DNA of 20,985 nucleotides, from NCBI GenBank assembly GCA_910589655.1, contig CAJUTJ010000067.1:1-20985 (forward strand), written 5' to 3'. The DNA is from an uncultured Acetatifactor sp. Lineage in GTDB: Bacteria > Bacillota > Clostridia > Lachnospirales > Lachnospiraceae. A program made the position numbers and the translations under genes. The notes beneath the pieces are model-generated. The model saw nothing but the letters and a program-made list of their open reading frames with translations, searched no databases and was not told where the DNA came from. Of the stretch, positions 1-7,930 are shown piece by piece (position 1 is the stretch's first letter; each line of letters opens with the position of its first letter).

Positions 1-357
1 CACCTTGGCTTGTCTGATTTTTCATCTGCTTCGTTGTCGTCAATCGACGTAGCCACCGCTACGCCTCATTCCTCCGCCTTGCATATGAAATAATCATTCT
101 GCGCCAATGTATCAGAAATTAATTATTCGTTGTACTAGAATATTAGGTTAACATGAACTCTTAAAAAGGTAAAGCTATTTTAATTTGAACCAAAGTAAAA
201 TTTCTGGAATATGTTTCGTTAGGATTTTGTGTCATTCCGTCTTATAATCTAATTGTACAGTACAGTAGGTAATGGAATCATGGTTCCGATCAGGCACTTA
301 ATAACAAATGTAAAACGGTTATAAAGCAGAACCGGAATGAATCAGGAGGTATGTATT
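1..357. other. Leader/intergenic region with a hairpin and possible dispersed repeat
   Basis: No convincing gene was seen. At the left edge CGTAGC (48-53) and GCTACG (58-63) form a 6-bp stem with a 4-nt loop. The surrounding stretch, about 1-100, resembles an intergenic repeat I recall from Lachnospiraceae genomes, but that is memory and not a search result. The right half is AT-rich and holds the probable promoter and operator of the following regulator gene. Confidence 0.4.
243..264 (+). promoter_or_regulatory. Putative promoter -10 and palindromic operator of the XRE-receiver gene
   Basis: A perfect TATAAT lies at 243-248, with no good -35 at the usual distance. Just downstream, where transcription would start, is the 11-bp perfect palindrome TGTACAGTACA (254-264). 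XRE-family regulators often bind short palindromes near their own promoters, so this is a candidate autoregulatory site. Both the promoter and the operator role are inferred. Confidence 0.4.
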
Positions 358-909
358 ATGGATATAGGAAATAAAATCTTAATGTTACGGAAGCAGCAGA
401 ATATAACACAGGAAAAACTGGCTGCTGAAATGGGAGTGTCGATTGCTGCCGTTTCCAAATGGGAAAACGGAAACTCTATGCCGGATATTGTAATGCTTTG
501 TGCTTTGTCGGATTATTTTGGAGTGACTACGGATGAACTGCTGGGCAGGAACAAGATGGAGGAAATTGCCGTCTGCGACGATGCAAAAATTGTACGTGAA
601 ACATTGCGTAACATCATTACTAAAGAAGGATACCGCAATATTGTATTAACGGAAAACGGCAGACAGCTTATGGATGCGATAGCTAAAAAAGCGCCTTACG
701 CGGTATTTTTGGATATTAATCTGCCGGATGCAGACGGGTTGGAGCTTTTGAAGGAAATTAAGGAGAAGAATGCCGAGATAAAAGTAATCATGATTACGGC
801 AAATATCTCCGAGCAGACGAAAAATCAGGCTATTGAATTGGGGGCGGACGCTTACATAACCAAGCCTTTCCTGCCGGAGCATATTGAGATGGCGCTGAGC
901 AGCCTGTAA
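358..909 (+). CDS. XRE-type HTH / receiver domain fusion regulator
   Basis: This 183-aa protein should be a DNA-binding regulator controlled by phosphorylation. Residues 1-65 form an XRE/Cro-C1 helix-turn-helix, with TQEKLAAEMGVSIAAVSKWENG typical of that family (TQEKLA at 17-22, SKWENG at 33-38). Residues 68-183 form a CheY-like receiver domain: acidic pair D74-D75, phospho-acceptor D119 in VFLD, conserved T147, and K169 in TKPF. All canonical receiver residues are present, so it is probably phosphorylatable. The ATG at 358 was chosen because AGGAGG at 344-349 sits 8 nt before it; an earlier in-frame ATG at 337 lies upstream of that site. No histidine kinase is nearby, so it is an orphan. 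The domain order (HTH first, receiver last) is opposite to most response regulators. The gene end lies inside a tandem repeat array. Confidence 0.9.
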   Translation: MDIGNKILMLRKQQNITQEKLAAEMGVSIAAVSKWENGNSMPDIVMLCALSDYFGVTTDELLGRNKMEEIAVCDDAKIVRETLRNIITKEGYRNIVLTENGRQLMDAIAKKAPYAVFLDINLPDADGLELLKEIKEKNAEIKVIMITANISEQTKNQAIELGADAYITKPFLPEHIEMALSSL

Positions 910-1180
910 TAGAAAAGTGTACCTGTCAGCCTGCAGGAACAGCCTGTAATAGAAAAGCGTACCTGCCAGCCTTCAGGAACAGACCGTAATAGAAAAGCGT
1001 ACCTGCCAGCCTGCAGGAACAGCCTGTAATAGAAAAGCGTACCTGCCAGCCTGTAGGAACAGCCCGTAATAAAAAAGCGTACCTGCCAGCCTGCAGGAAC
1101 AGCCCGTAATAGAAAAGTGTACCTGTCAGCCTGTAGGAACAGCCCGTAATAAAAAAGCGTACCTGCCAGCCTGTATGGGC
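901..1180. repeat. Seven tandem 40-bp repeats, terminator-like on the minus strand
   Basis: Seven copies with an exact 40-bp period start at 901, 941, 981, 1021, 1061, 1101 and 1141. They differ at only a few positions, mostly C/T changes, and the last is degenerate at its 3' end. The first copy contains the last codons and stop of the XRE-receiver gene. Each unit has CCTGC or CCTGT, a CAGCCT loop, then GCAGG or GTAGG, giving a 5-bp hairpin. The changes are mostly wobble-compatible; unit 2 has one mismatch. On the minus strand each hairpin is followed by TACGC and a short T-run. Two long minus-strand open frames cross the array only because the unit lacks stops in that orientation. Confidence 0.95.
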
Positions 1181-1217
1181 AGCCCGCAAATAGAACGGGC
1201 AATATCAGGCTGGCAGG
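1150..1217 (-). terminator. Probable intrinsic terminator of the sucrose operon
   Basis: CCTGCCAGCCTG (1162-1173) is perfectly complementary to CAGGCTGGCAGG (1206-1217), a 12-bp GC-rich stem. Inside it a second stem, GCCCG (1182-1186) with CGGGC (1196-1200), can form. Read on the minus strand, the stem is followed after TACGC by six T residues (plus-strand A-run 1151-1156). It lies about 50 bp past the fructokinase stop codon, where the operon should end. The T-run begins 5 nt from the stem, a little far for an ideal terminator. Confidence 0.6.
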
Positions 1218-1267
1218 ACAGAGTTGGAGTCTGGTGTGTCGGCGGCCGCACAATTCGGCTGATTACA

Positions 1268-2239
1268 TTAGACACGCTTCCGGCTTTCTATAAAAGCTTC
1301 CACTTCCGCCGCCTCGGGCATCACACGCAGCGCGCCTTTTCTGGTGGTAACAATGGAGGCGGCGGCATTGGCAAAGGTCAACATCCGGATCAGTTTTTCC
1401 TCGTTCAAATGCTCCAAGCCATATTCTAATACATGGTGCAGGCAGCAGGCTCCGAAAGTATCTCCTGCTCCCGTGGTCTCCACGGTGGCATCCTGAAGGA
1501 AAGGTGCGGTTTCTACACACAGATCTTTATAATAGGCACGGCTTCCCTCACGGCCCATGGAAAGCATAATCAGGGGGATATTGTACTGTGCTCTCAGCTT
1601 TTGGATGCCGGCATCGAAATCCTCTTCTCCGGTGAACCACTGGATTTCGTTGTCGGAAATCTTTAAGATATCACACTGGGAAAATCCGTAAGCGGCCTGT
1701 TCTTTTGCATCTTCGAGAGAGGCCCACAGCGGCGGGCGCAGATTGGGGTCAAAGGAAATCAGGGCGCCGCTTTCTCTGGCGATTGCCACAGCTTTTTTGG
1801 TTGCTTTGCGCACTTCCTCATGTGTCATGGAGAGAGTGCCGAAATGAAAAATTTTCGTATTCCGGAGAATATCTTCTTGAAGCTCTTCTTCCCGCAGCAT
1901 CATATCCGCACCGGGGTTCCTGTAGAAAGAGAAATCCCTGTCTCCGTCAGGCAGCGTCTCCACAAAAGCGAGGGTAGTCCGGACATTTCCGTCCATGACC
2001 AGATTGGAGGTATCGATGCCCGTTTCGTCCAAGACTGCTCTCAGGCGGTTCCCGAAAATATCCTGCCCTACTTTTCCGATAAAAGCAGTTTTTCTGCCTG
2101 TCTTGTTCAGCATGGCCAGCACATTGCAAGGGGCGCCTCCGGGATTGGCTTCATAGACGGGATTCCCTTGCCCGCTTGTTCCGTTTTCCGTAAAATCAAT
2201 CAGCAATTCTCCTAAAGCGGTCACATCATATTTTTTCAT
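1268..2239 (-). CDS. scrK: Fructokinase (PfkB family)
   Basis: This 323-aa cytosolic sugar kinase should phosphorylate fructose with ATP, feeding it to glycolysis. PfkB/ribokinase features are clear: an N-terminal substrate-binding stretch NPGGAPCN at residues 32-39, GKVGQDIFG near 55-63, and the C-terminal signature TTGAGDTFGA at 255-264 with catalytic base D260. Length fits the family. The start at 2239 was chosen because GGAGGG (2244-2249) lies 4 nt upstream; the open frame extends 18 codons further without a better site. It is the last gene of the minus-strand operon, 149 bp after the GH32 hydrolase gene. That position supports fructose, released by the hydrolase, as substrate. Family assignment is secure; the exact sugar is inferred from context. 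Confidence 0.9.
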   Translation of the reverse strand: MKKYDVTALGELLIDFTENGTSGQGNPVYEANPGGAPCNVLAMLNKTGRKTAFIGKVGQDIFGNRLRAVLDETGIDTSNLVMDGNVRTTLAFVETLPDGDRDFSFYRNPGADMMLREEELQEDILRNTKIFHFGTLSMTHEEVRKATKKAVAIARESGALISFDPNLRPPLWASLEDAKEQAAYGFSQCDILKISDNEIQWFTGEEDFDAGIQKLRAQYNIPLIMLSMGREGSRAYYKDLCVETAPFLQDATVETTGAGDTFGACCLHHVLEYGLEHLNEEKLIRMLTFANAAASIVTTRKGALRVMPEAAEVEAFIESRKRV

Positions 2240-2388
2240 GTTTCCCTCCATTTCCGCGCTGCTTTTTGAACATGACGATTTTCCGCCAGACAACGCGCAG
2301 ATACAAATCTTGCAATCGAAAATTGATTATTGGTGTTTCATACAAAATGGCACAGATCTACGGATAATCCGCATCCTGATACCGTTGT

Positions 2389-3876
2389 CTATACAAGGTC
2401 ATATTTTACTACATCCAAATGCACAGTTCCGTCTGCAATGAAGGAGATGCCGTCGGCGCTTTGGTCTGTGTACAGTACGGCAGACATCACTTGTTCTCCG
2501 TCATTTATGAAAGCCTCCACACTGAAACGATCCAAAATAATTCTAAGCTTCAGCATTCCTTCTTTCTGCCTGACCCTGCTGCGCCTTTGGTGAATGATTG
2601 CCCTTCTGGATCCGGAAAATTTTCTGTCAATTTTCAGCACGGATTCTTCCGGCCGGAAACTGAAGGAAGTATGGTACAGATCATTCTGGGCAAAACGAAT
2701 GGCAAACTTCCGGTAAAGGTCACAGCCTTCCTCCGGCCGGATTATCACTTCCATGTCAATCCGGCGTCCCTTTATGCCGTCCAGCCTGACGGTTCCCGAT
2801 ACGGTGACATTTTCATAGGTTACTTTGTTTTGTCTCATTGCTTCCAGCTCCCGGACAGGGGTCTGATACAGCCGTCCGTTTCTGACGGATAATTCTCTGG
2901 GGAGACTCATTTGGCCGAACCATGCTTCGTCATGCTTTCTCCTGTGGTTGCAAGTATCCCAGTTCTGCATCCATCCGATCATGACCCGGCGGCCGTCCGG
3001 AGTCAGAACCGTCTGAGGAGCATAGAAGTCAATGCCGTAATCCACCGATTGGTCGGACTCTTCCCTAAAGTCTTCCGTTTCCCTGTCATAATCACCGATC
3101 AGGCAGAGTGTTCCGTTCCCGTTATGGTATTCAAACCCTGAGGGAACCATATCTTGAGGGCTGGTCAGCAGTATCCATTTACCGTCCAGCCGGAAAAAGT
3201 CGGGGCACTCCCACATTTTGCCGATTCGGTTGTTATTTGCCGCCAACACTTTCCGGTATTGCCATTGAAAACCGTCCTGACTGGAAAAAAGCAGAATCTG
3301 TCCGCTTCCGTCCGCCGGTCTGTTTCCCACGATACAACGATAAGTGCCGTCTTCCTCCTGCCATAACTTGGGATCCCGAAAGTCATACCTGCTGCAGCCT
3401 GCGGGCAGATCCTTTGTATCCAATACGGGATTCTTATCATATTTTACATAATCCACCCCGTCTCCCACGGCAAGGCACTGAGTCTGTATATCATTACAGC
3501 CGCCGTTTGCCTGTCGTTCCCGCACTACTCCCGTATACATCAGAAGGTGTCTGCCGTCAGGGAGAGTGAGCGCACTGCCGGAAAAGCAGCCGTCCCTGTC
3601 ATAGATTTCATCCGGAGCCAAAGCCGCCGGAAGGTATTCCCAGTGCAGCAGGTCGGCGCTTACCGCGTGCCCCCAGTGCATAGGCCCCCAGTGGGAATCA
3701 TAAGGATAATATTGATAAAACAAATGATATTGCCCTTTATACCAGCAAAATCCGTTAGGGTCATTCATCCATCCGGTGCGGGGGGATAAATGAAACCCGG
3801 GCCGTTCTTTTGCCGGAATCGTTTTCCCGAAGGCTTCCTCATATTTACGGGCTTCCCACAATGTCTGGCTAGTCAT
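2389..3876 (-). CDS. GH32 beta-fructosidase (sucrose / sucrose-6-phosphate hydrolase type)
   Basis: This 495-aa glycoside hydrolase family 32 enzyme should cleave the fructosyl bond of sucrose or a short fructo-oligosaccharide. The five-bladed propeller occupies about residues 25-340. The nucleophile D39 lies in WMNDPNG (36-42), transition-state stabiliser D168 in FRDPK, and acid/base E223 in WECPDFF (222-228). The C-terminal part (about 350-495) matches the GH32 beta-sandwich. There is no signal peptide, so it works in the cytosol. Because uptake here appears to be by ABC transport and not PTS, free sucrose or a fructoside is a more likely substrate than sucrose-6-phosphate, the usual database name for this subgroup. 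The start has only a distant AAGGAG (about 13 nt upstream). It is followed by the fructokinase gene and preceded by the binding-protein gene (78-bp gap). Confidence 0.93.
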   Translation of the reverse strand: MTSQTLWEARKYEEAFGKTIPAKERPGFHLSPRTGWMNDPNGFCWYKGQYHLFYQYYPYDSHWGPMHWGHAVSADLLHWEYLPAALAPDEIYDRDGCFSGSALTLPDGRHLLMYTGVVRERQANGGCNDIQTQCLAVGDGVDYVKYDKNPVLDTKDLPAGCSRYDFRDPKLWQEEDGTYRCIVGNRPADGSGQILLFSSQDGFQWQYRKVLAANNNRIGKMWECPDFFRLDGKWILLTSPQDMVPSGFEYHNGNGTLCLIGDYDRETEDFREESDQSVDYGIDFYAPQTVLTPDGRRVMIGWMQNWDTCNHRRKHDEAWFGQMSLPRELSVRNGRLYQTPVRELEAMRQNKVTYENVTVSGTVRLDGIKGRRIDMEVIIRPEEGCDLYRKFAIRFAQNDLYHTSFSFRPEESVLKIDRKFSGSRRAIIHQRRSRVRQKEGMLKLRIILDRFSVEAFINDGEQVMSAVLYTDQSADGISFIADGTVHLDVVKYDLV

Positions 3877-3954
3877 AATAAATTCTATGCTCCTTTTCCA
3901 CTATAGTCTATCATGTTAATTTTGCTTCTACAATAGGTGTTAATGTCCTTTTTA

Positions 3955-5640
3955 CTATTCTGCAATTACTTTACCGGAATAACGGTCATATGCATCCTGA
4001 TATACTTTCAAAAGTTTATCCATACCGCATTTATCCCTTAAATATGATATATACTCATTCCATTCTTCATCCGAAGGGCCTCCGTTTTTAATCCAGAGTC
4101 CTTCCTGTTCCGCTACGGCGCTCTCAAAACTTGCCTTATACCAGTCAATGTCGTCCAGTTCCCTGCCTGTAAATACACAGTCTACCGGATATGTGGTGGT
4201 ATCTTCCACATAGGGCATCCAGAAATCGTATAAATCCGTCAGGCGCTCAATGGCACGGTCTTCCATCCGAAAAGTAGTCAGATAGTAATCGCTTAGAATC
4301 AATTTCGGCCCGAACACTTCGCATTCGCCCTTCAGCTCCCCGGAGCCTTTTCCGTATTTTGCACGGCTTTCTTCATCAGAAATACTCAGCCATATTCCGT
4401 TTTCATCCTGTTCCGTGAAATAGGTGCCAATGGGACCGTACTGGAGCTGCATAACGATTTCCGGGTCGTACCACATATCAAAAAATTTTAAAAGATTGGC
4501 GGGGCTTTTACATTTTTTCGTAATGTTCAGCTGGCCGCTGTTGATTCCGCCGCCGGTACGTACCGTTACATTATGTGTGCCGTCAGGGCCGTCGAGAACA
4601 GGGAGGAAAACATAATCATCAGCGTAGTCTCCCATTAATTCTTCGATGTACCACCATGTGGAGACACCTACATAGCCTTGGGAACACTTGGCAATCAGTT
4701 GGGTGTCGTCTTGGCTGAACATTTCAACATCCATTAGCCCCTCTGCATACCAGTTGTGGAAATAAGTGATGGCTTCCCTGTATTGATCGGACACACATAT
4801 AAAATCTACAGTCCCGTCATTGTTCAGAACTAAATCTTTGCATACATCGTTGGGCCAGTTAGTAAAGCCGAAACCTGCGTAAAATATATTTTGACCCCAA
4901 CACCATTCGTCAAATCCCGTGCTCATGGGGATAGTACTTCCGGGAGCATTTCCGTAATACCTTGCACTCATATCATTATCTTTAAAAGCTTGTAATGCCG
5001 TGTGAAGTTCATCCAGTGTAGTGGGCACATCCAGTCCCAGATCATCCAGCCACGCCTTGTTTATCATTGAAAATTGAGGGATGGAATATATGCTGTAATC
5101 TTCCGGAGCGCCGATGCCTGCGGTTCCCATGCGTTCGCCTGCGGGAAGGCCGTAAATATATCCGTCATCCATGGTAATCGCGCTTCGGATATCGGGATTT
5201 TCTTCCAGTATTTTCGATAAATTAGGCATATACTCTTCGGTCAGGTAGGGAGTCAGGTCGATAAAGGTGCCGTCGTCCCCGTAACGGGAAATATCATAAT
5301 TGTTAAATCCTACCCCTATGAAGGCATCCGGTAGTTCGTCGCCGGCAATGCGGATGTTGACCTGCTCACTCAGCGACTCGCTCATGGTAGTCCATTCAAT
5401 ACGGATTCCCGTATCTGCCTGCAGTTGGTTCAGAACCGGATTATTGTCATAACCCGGACTTAGTGCGCTCTGGCCTCCCATGATTGCAAATTCCGTCTGA
5501 GTAGTGTCCGGATTTGCAACTCCTTTCTCATGATGCCCATAGTCTTTGTTTCCGCATGCAGTCATTGTAAGGATTAGACCTGAGGCAAGGGCGCAGGATA
5601 CAAATGTTTGAACATGGCGGTATTTTCTTTGATTGATCAT
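3955..5640 (-). CDS. Sugar ABC transporter substrate-binding lipoprotein
   Basis: This 561-aa protein should capture an extracellular sugar for the two permeases encoded just upstream. A lipoprotein signal peptide is visible: charged N-terminus, hydrophobic residues 11-25, and a lipobox ending TMTAC with lipidated Cys29. The rest reads as a large type-1 extracellular solute-binding fold, of the long (about 500-560 aa) kind that pairs with LplB/LplC-type permeases. AGGAGG lies a few bases upstream of the ATG. The gene starts 40 bp after permease 2 and belongs to the same operon. The ligand is not readable from the sequence; sucrose or fructo-oligosaccharide is inferred from the downstream GH32 and fructokinase genes. 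Confidence 0.9.
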   Translation of the reverse strand: MINQRKYRHVQTFVSCALASGLILTMTACGNKDYGHHEKGVANPDTTQTEFAIMGGQSALSPGYDNNPVLNQLQADTGIRIEWTTMSESLSEQVNIRIAGDELPDAFIGVGFNNYDISRYGDDGTFIDLTPYLTEEYMPNLSKILEENPDIRSAITMDDGYIYGLPAGERMGTAGIGAPEDYSIYSIPQFSMINKAWLDDLGLDVPTTLDELHTALQAFKDNDMSARYYGNAPGSTIPMSTGFDEWCWGQNIFYAGFGFTNWPNDVCKDLVLNNDGTVDFICVSDQYREAITYFHNWYAEGLMDVEMFSQDDTQLIAKCSQGYVGVSTWWYIEELMGDYADDYVFLPVLDGPDGTHNVTVRTGGGINSGQLNITKKCKSPANLLKFFDMWYDPEIVMQLQYGPIGTYFTEQDENGIWLSISDEESRAKYGKGSGELKGECEVFGPKLILSDYYLTTFRMEDRAIERLTDLYDFWMPYVEDTTTYPVDCVFTGRELDDIDWYKASFESAVAEQEGLWIKNGGPSDEEWNEYISYLRDKCGMDKLLKVYQDAYDRYSGKVIAE

Positions 5641-5680
5641 AATTTGACCTCCTGATTAAATTCGCTTTACCGGCTTTGGG

Positions 5681-6589
5681 TCAGCCCTTTACTGCGCCTG
5701 CCATAAAGCCTTTTTCAAAGTATTTCTGTACGAAAGGGTAAATAACCAGCATGGGAGCGGCCGCTATGATAATGGAGGAAAATTTGATCATTTCCGTCAT
5801 TCTGTTCAGTTCGGCAAATCCTCCGGATATTGTGCTCGCCTGACTTGCGCTGGCAGAACTCTTGATCAGTATATTACGCAACACCAAAGGCAGCGGGGCT
5901 CTGCTGGGAGAGGGCAGATAGATCATGGAGGTAAACCAGTCATTCCAGTAAGCTACCATGCTGAATACTACCATAACTGCCATAATGGAGCGGCTCAGGG
6001 GCACTACAATACGGATAAAAGTAATCCACTTGGAAGCTCCGTCTATCTCTGACGCTTCCGTCATTTCTTTCGGAATGCTGTTTTCAAAGAAATTTCTCAC
6101 GATAATCATATTCCCTACTCCGACGCCGCCCGGAAGGAACAGTGACCACATGTTGTTAATCAGCCCTGTCTGTTTTACCACCAGATAGGTGGGAACCATA
6201 CCGCCGCCGAAATACATAGTAATAATAAAGAAGATACTGAGCCATTTCCTGCCCGGCATGCTTCTCACGCTTAGCGGATATGCGGTCAGATAGAGCATGA
6301 CTACAGAAAATATAGTGCCGACAATGGTATATTTAAAACTATTCAGAAGTCCTGTCAAGATGTTGGAATCGGCAAATACCGCTTTATATCCTTCCAAAGT
6401 AAACTGGCTTGGCAGAAGAAAAGTTTTGCCCGCATAAACATCATATGGATCCGATACGGAAGCAATCAGAATGTAATATAAAGGGTAGGCAACTATAAAC
6501 AGGATAATAGAGCAGAAAACCACCAGAACAATGTCGCTGCCTCTTTCGGACAATCCGGACGGTTTCCCGGTTTTTGCATTCGCTTGCAT
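5681..6589 (-). CDS. Sugar ABC transporter permease (LplC/MalG-like)
   Basis: This 302-aa integral membrane protein is one half of the ABC importer channel. It has about six predicted membrane helices, the first at about residues 19-42. The cytoplasmic ATPase-docking EAA motif reads EASEIDGAS (178-186), followed by a typical PLSR segment. Length and the C-terminal ending YFEKGFMAGAVKG fit the LplC/YtcP-like carbohydrate permeases. AGGAGGTG lies just before the ATG at 6589. The ribosome binding site overlaps the stop codon region of permease 1, only 10 bp away, so translation is probably coupled. Confidence 0.93.
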   Translation of the reverse strand: MQANAKTGKPSGLSERGSDIVLVVFCSIILFIVAYPLYYILIASVSDPYDVYAGKTFLLPSQFTLEGYKAVFADSNILTGLLNSFKYTIVGTIFSVVMLYLTAYPLSVRSMPGRKWLSIFFIITMYFGGGMVPTYLVVKQTGLINNMWSLFLPGGVGVGNMIIVRNFFENSIPKEMTEASEIDGASKWITFIRIVVPLSRSIMAVMVVFSMVAYWNDWFTSMIYLPSPSRAPLPLVLRNILIKSSASASQASTISGGFAELNRMTEMIKFSSIIIAAAPMLVIYPFVQKYFEKGFMAGAVKG

Positions 6590-6599
6590 ATGGCACCTC

Positions 6600-7541
6600 C
6601 TATATAAAGCTTGTGTCTTCGGATATTTTACCTGCCGTCTTGTTCACTGCAATGAGCAAAATGATATTGATGATTGTATTGAACAGGCCTACCGCAGTGG
6701 AATAACTGTATTTGGCATTTTCTATACCTTGCTGGTAGACATAAACGGCAATGACATCACTTGTGGCTTTGTTTAAATTGGTCTGAAGCAGCCATACCTT
6801 CTCAAAGCCCACATTCATCAGGCCGCCTGCACTCATGATCAGGTTCAGTACCATGACGGAACGCAGTGCAGGTACGTCTATATGGAGAATTCTTTGAAAC
6901 ATAGATGCGCCGTCTACCTTTGCAGCCTCATAAAGGGATGTATCCACATTAGATAAGGTTGCCATATAGACGATAATTCCCCAGCCTGCATCCTGCCAGA
7001 TTCCGGAGGCAATATAAATGGTACGGAAGGCGGAGGACTCTGTCAGGAAATCAATGGAGGTTCCTGCAATCAGGTTTAACAGACCGCCGGAAGGGCTTAA
7101 AAATATCTTGATCATACCACAAATTACCATGACGGAAATAAAATGGGGTGCATAAAGTACTGTCTGCGTAATTCTTTTAAATCGCTGGAATCTTACCTGA
7201 TTCAGCATCAAAGCCAAGATAATGGGAATGGGAAAACTCCACAGCAGGCTGAATAAGCTCAGCAAAATTGTATTTTTCATCATTCTGCCAAAGGTAGGGG
7301 CGCTGAAGAATCTCCTGAACCATTCTAAACCTACCCATTCGCTTCCCAAAAAACCCCGGCTGGCCTTATAATCTCTAAAGGCTATCTGTATGCCATACAT
7401 TGGTATGTACTTATATATGACAGTCAGTGCGACAGGGATAAACAGCATTGCATATAGCTGCCAATGGTCTGTTATGCGTCTTGTCAGCGGCCTGCCTGCA
7501 GCCTTTGGCAATTTTACGGAGGTTGACTTGTTATTACTCAT
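6600..7541 (-). CDS. Sugar ABC transporter permease (LplB/MalF-like)
   Basis: This 313-aa membrane protein is the partner permease of the importer and the first gene of the sucrose operon. Six or so membrane helices are visible, starting at about residues 28-48. The EAA motif EAAKVDGAS (205-213) marks the loop that binds the ATPase. The segment YIPMYGIQIAFRDYK (45-59) is typical of LplB-type permeases. The ATG at 7541 was chosen over one 30 bases upstream because AAGGAGAG lies directly before it. No ATP-binding subunit follows, so a shared MsmK/UgpC-type ATPase encoded elsewhere is likely, as is common for such systems in Bacillota. Confidence 0.93.
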   Translation of the reverse strand: MSNNKSTSVKLPKAAGRPLTRRITDHWQLYAMLFIPVALTVIYKYIPMYGIQIAFRDYKASRGFLGSEWVGLEWFRRFFSAPTFGRMMKNTILLSLFSLLWSFPIPIILALMLNQVRFQRFKRITQTVLYAPHFISVMVICGMIKIFLSPSGGLLNLIAGTSIDFLTESSAFRTIYIASGIWQDAGWGIIVYMATLSNVDTSLYEAAKVDGASMFQRILHIDVPALRSVMVLNLIMSAGGLMNVGFEKVWLLQTNLNKATSDVIAVYVYQQGIENAKYSYSTAVGLFNTIINIILLIAVNKTAGKISEDTSFI

Positions 7542-7624
7542 ATTTCTCTCCTTTCTTATCAGACGATCCATAGAGTGAAATGGTATTCCGGCTGATTACT
7601 TGTCACCACATTGCGCGCTGTGTG

Positions 7625-7635
7625 TGAAACGTTAT
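7625..7635. promoter_or_regulatory. Putative LacI-type operator 1
   Basis: TGAAACGTTAT occurs here and again, inverted, in operator 2. It lies just downstream of the predicted start of the sucrose operon transcript, where a bound repressor would block transcription. The motif recurs three times in the divergent region, as expected for a local LacI-family regulator. Confidence 0.6.
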
Positions 7636-7651
7636 ATTGATTCTTGCAGAA

Positions 7652-7680
7652 AGAGTAGCACCAATTTATTTTTAAGTCAA
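7652..7680 (-). promoter_or_regulatory. Promoter of the sucrose operon
   Basis: On the minus strand TTGACT (plus 7675-7680) and TACTCT (plus 7652-7657) are separated by exactly 17 bp, a good sigma-A promoter. Transcription would begin near 7645, about 100 nt before the first permease gene. The operator-like motif at 7625-7635 falls 10-20 nt downstream of this start, well placed for repression. Confidence 0.65.
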
Positions 7681-7777
7681 TAATTATTTAGAATTTTTTT
7701 ATTATTTTTCAAACATTCGTGCATTTTACTAAATGAAAATACTGAAACTTGTATAAAACTACCAATGAATGGAACGA

Positions 7778-7794
7778 ATAACGTTTCATGAAAT
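7778..7794. promoter_or_regulatory. Putative LacI-type operator 2
   Basis: ATAACGTTTCATGAAAT contains the perfect palindrome TTTCATGAAA and shares ATAACGTTTCA with the complement of operator 1. It lies between the two divergent promoters, upstream of the -35 of the repressor gene, and could allow looping between sites. Confidence 0.6.
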
Positions 7795-7810
7795 ATGGCG
7801 ATGTGATGGC

Positions 7811-7839
7811 TTTACAAACATGTATACAAGCTTTATAAT
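7811..7839 (+). promoter_or_regulatory. Promoter of the LacI-family gene
   Basis: TTTACA (7811-7816) and a perfect TATAAT (7834-7839) are separated by 17 bp. Transcription would start near 7846, giving an 85-nt leader that contains operator 3. Confidence 0.75.
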
Positions 7840-7896
7840 AAAATAAAGGTGAAAATACGGTATGATTTTCGGGCTTTAAAAATGATTGCGCCGTTT

Positions 7897-7912
7897 TTTC
7901 ATGAAACGATAT
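7897..7912. promoter_or_regulatory. Putative LacI-type operator 3
   Basis: TTTCATGAAACGATAT is, read on the other strand, ATATCGTTTCATGAAA, sharing CGTTTCATGAAA with operator 2. It sits in the leader of the repressor gene, 5 bp before its ribosome binding site, which suggests autoregulation. Confidence 0.6.
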
Positions 7913-7930
7913 GTGTGAGGTGTGCTTATT

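Noticed and set aside
852..1253. Minus-strand open frame of 133 aa with 40-residue periodic sequence, and a similar one at 926-1189
   Set aside because: It is a by-product of the 40-bp tandem repeats, which lack stops on that strand and cycle through all frames. There is no ribosome binding site.
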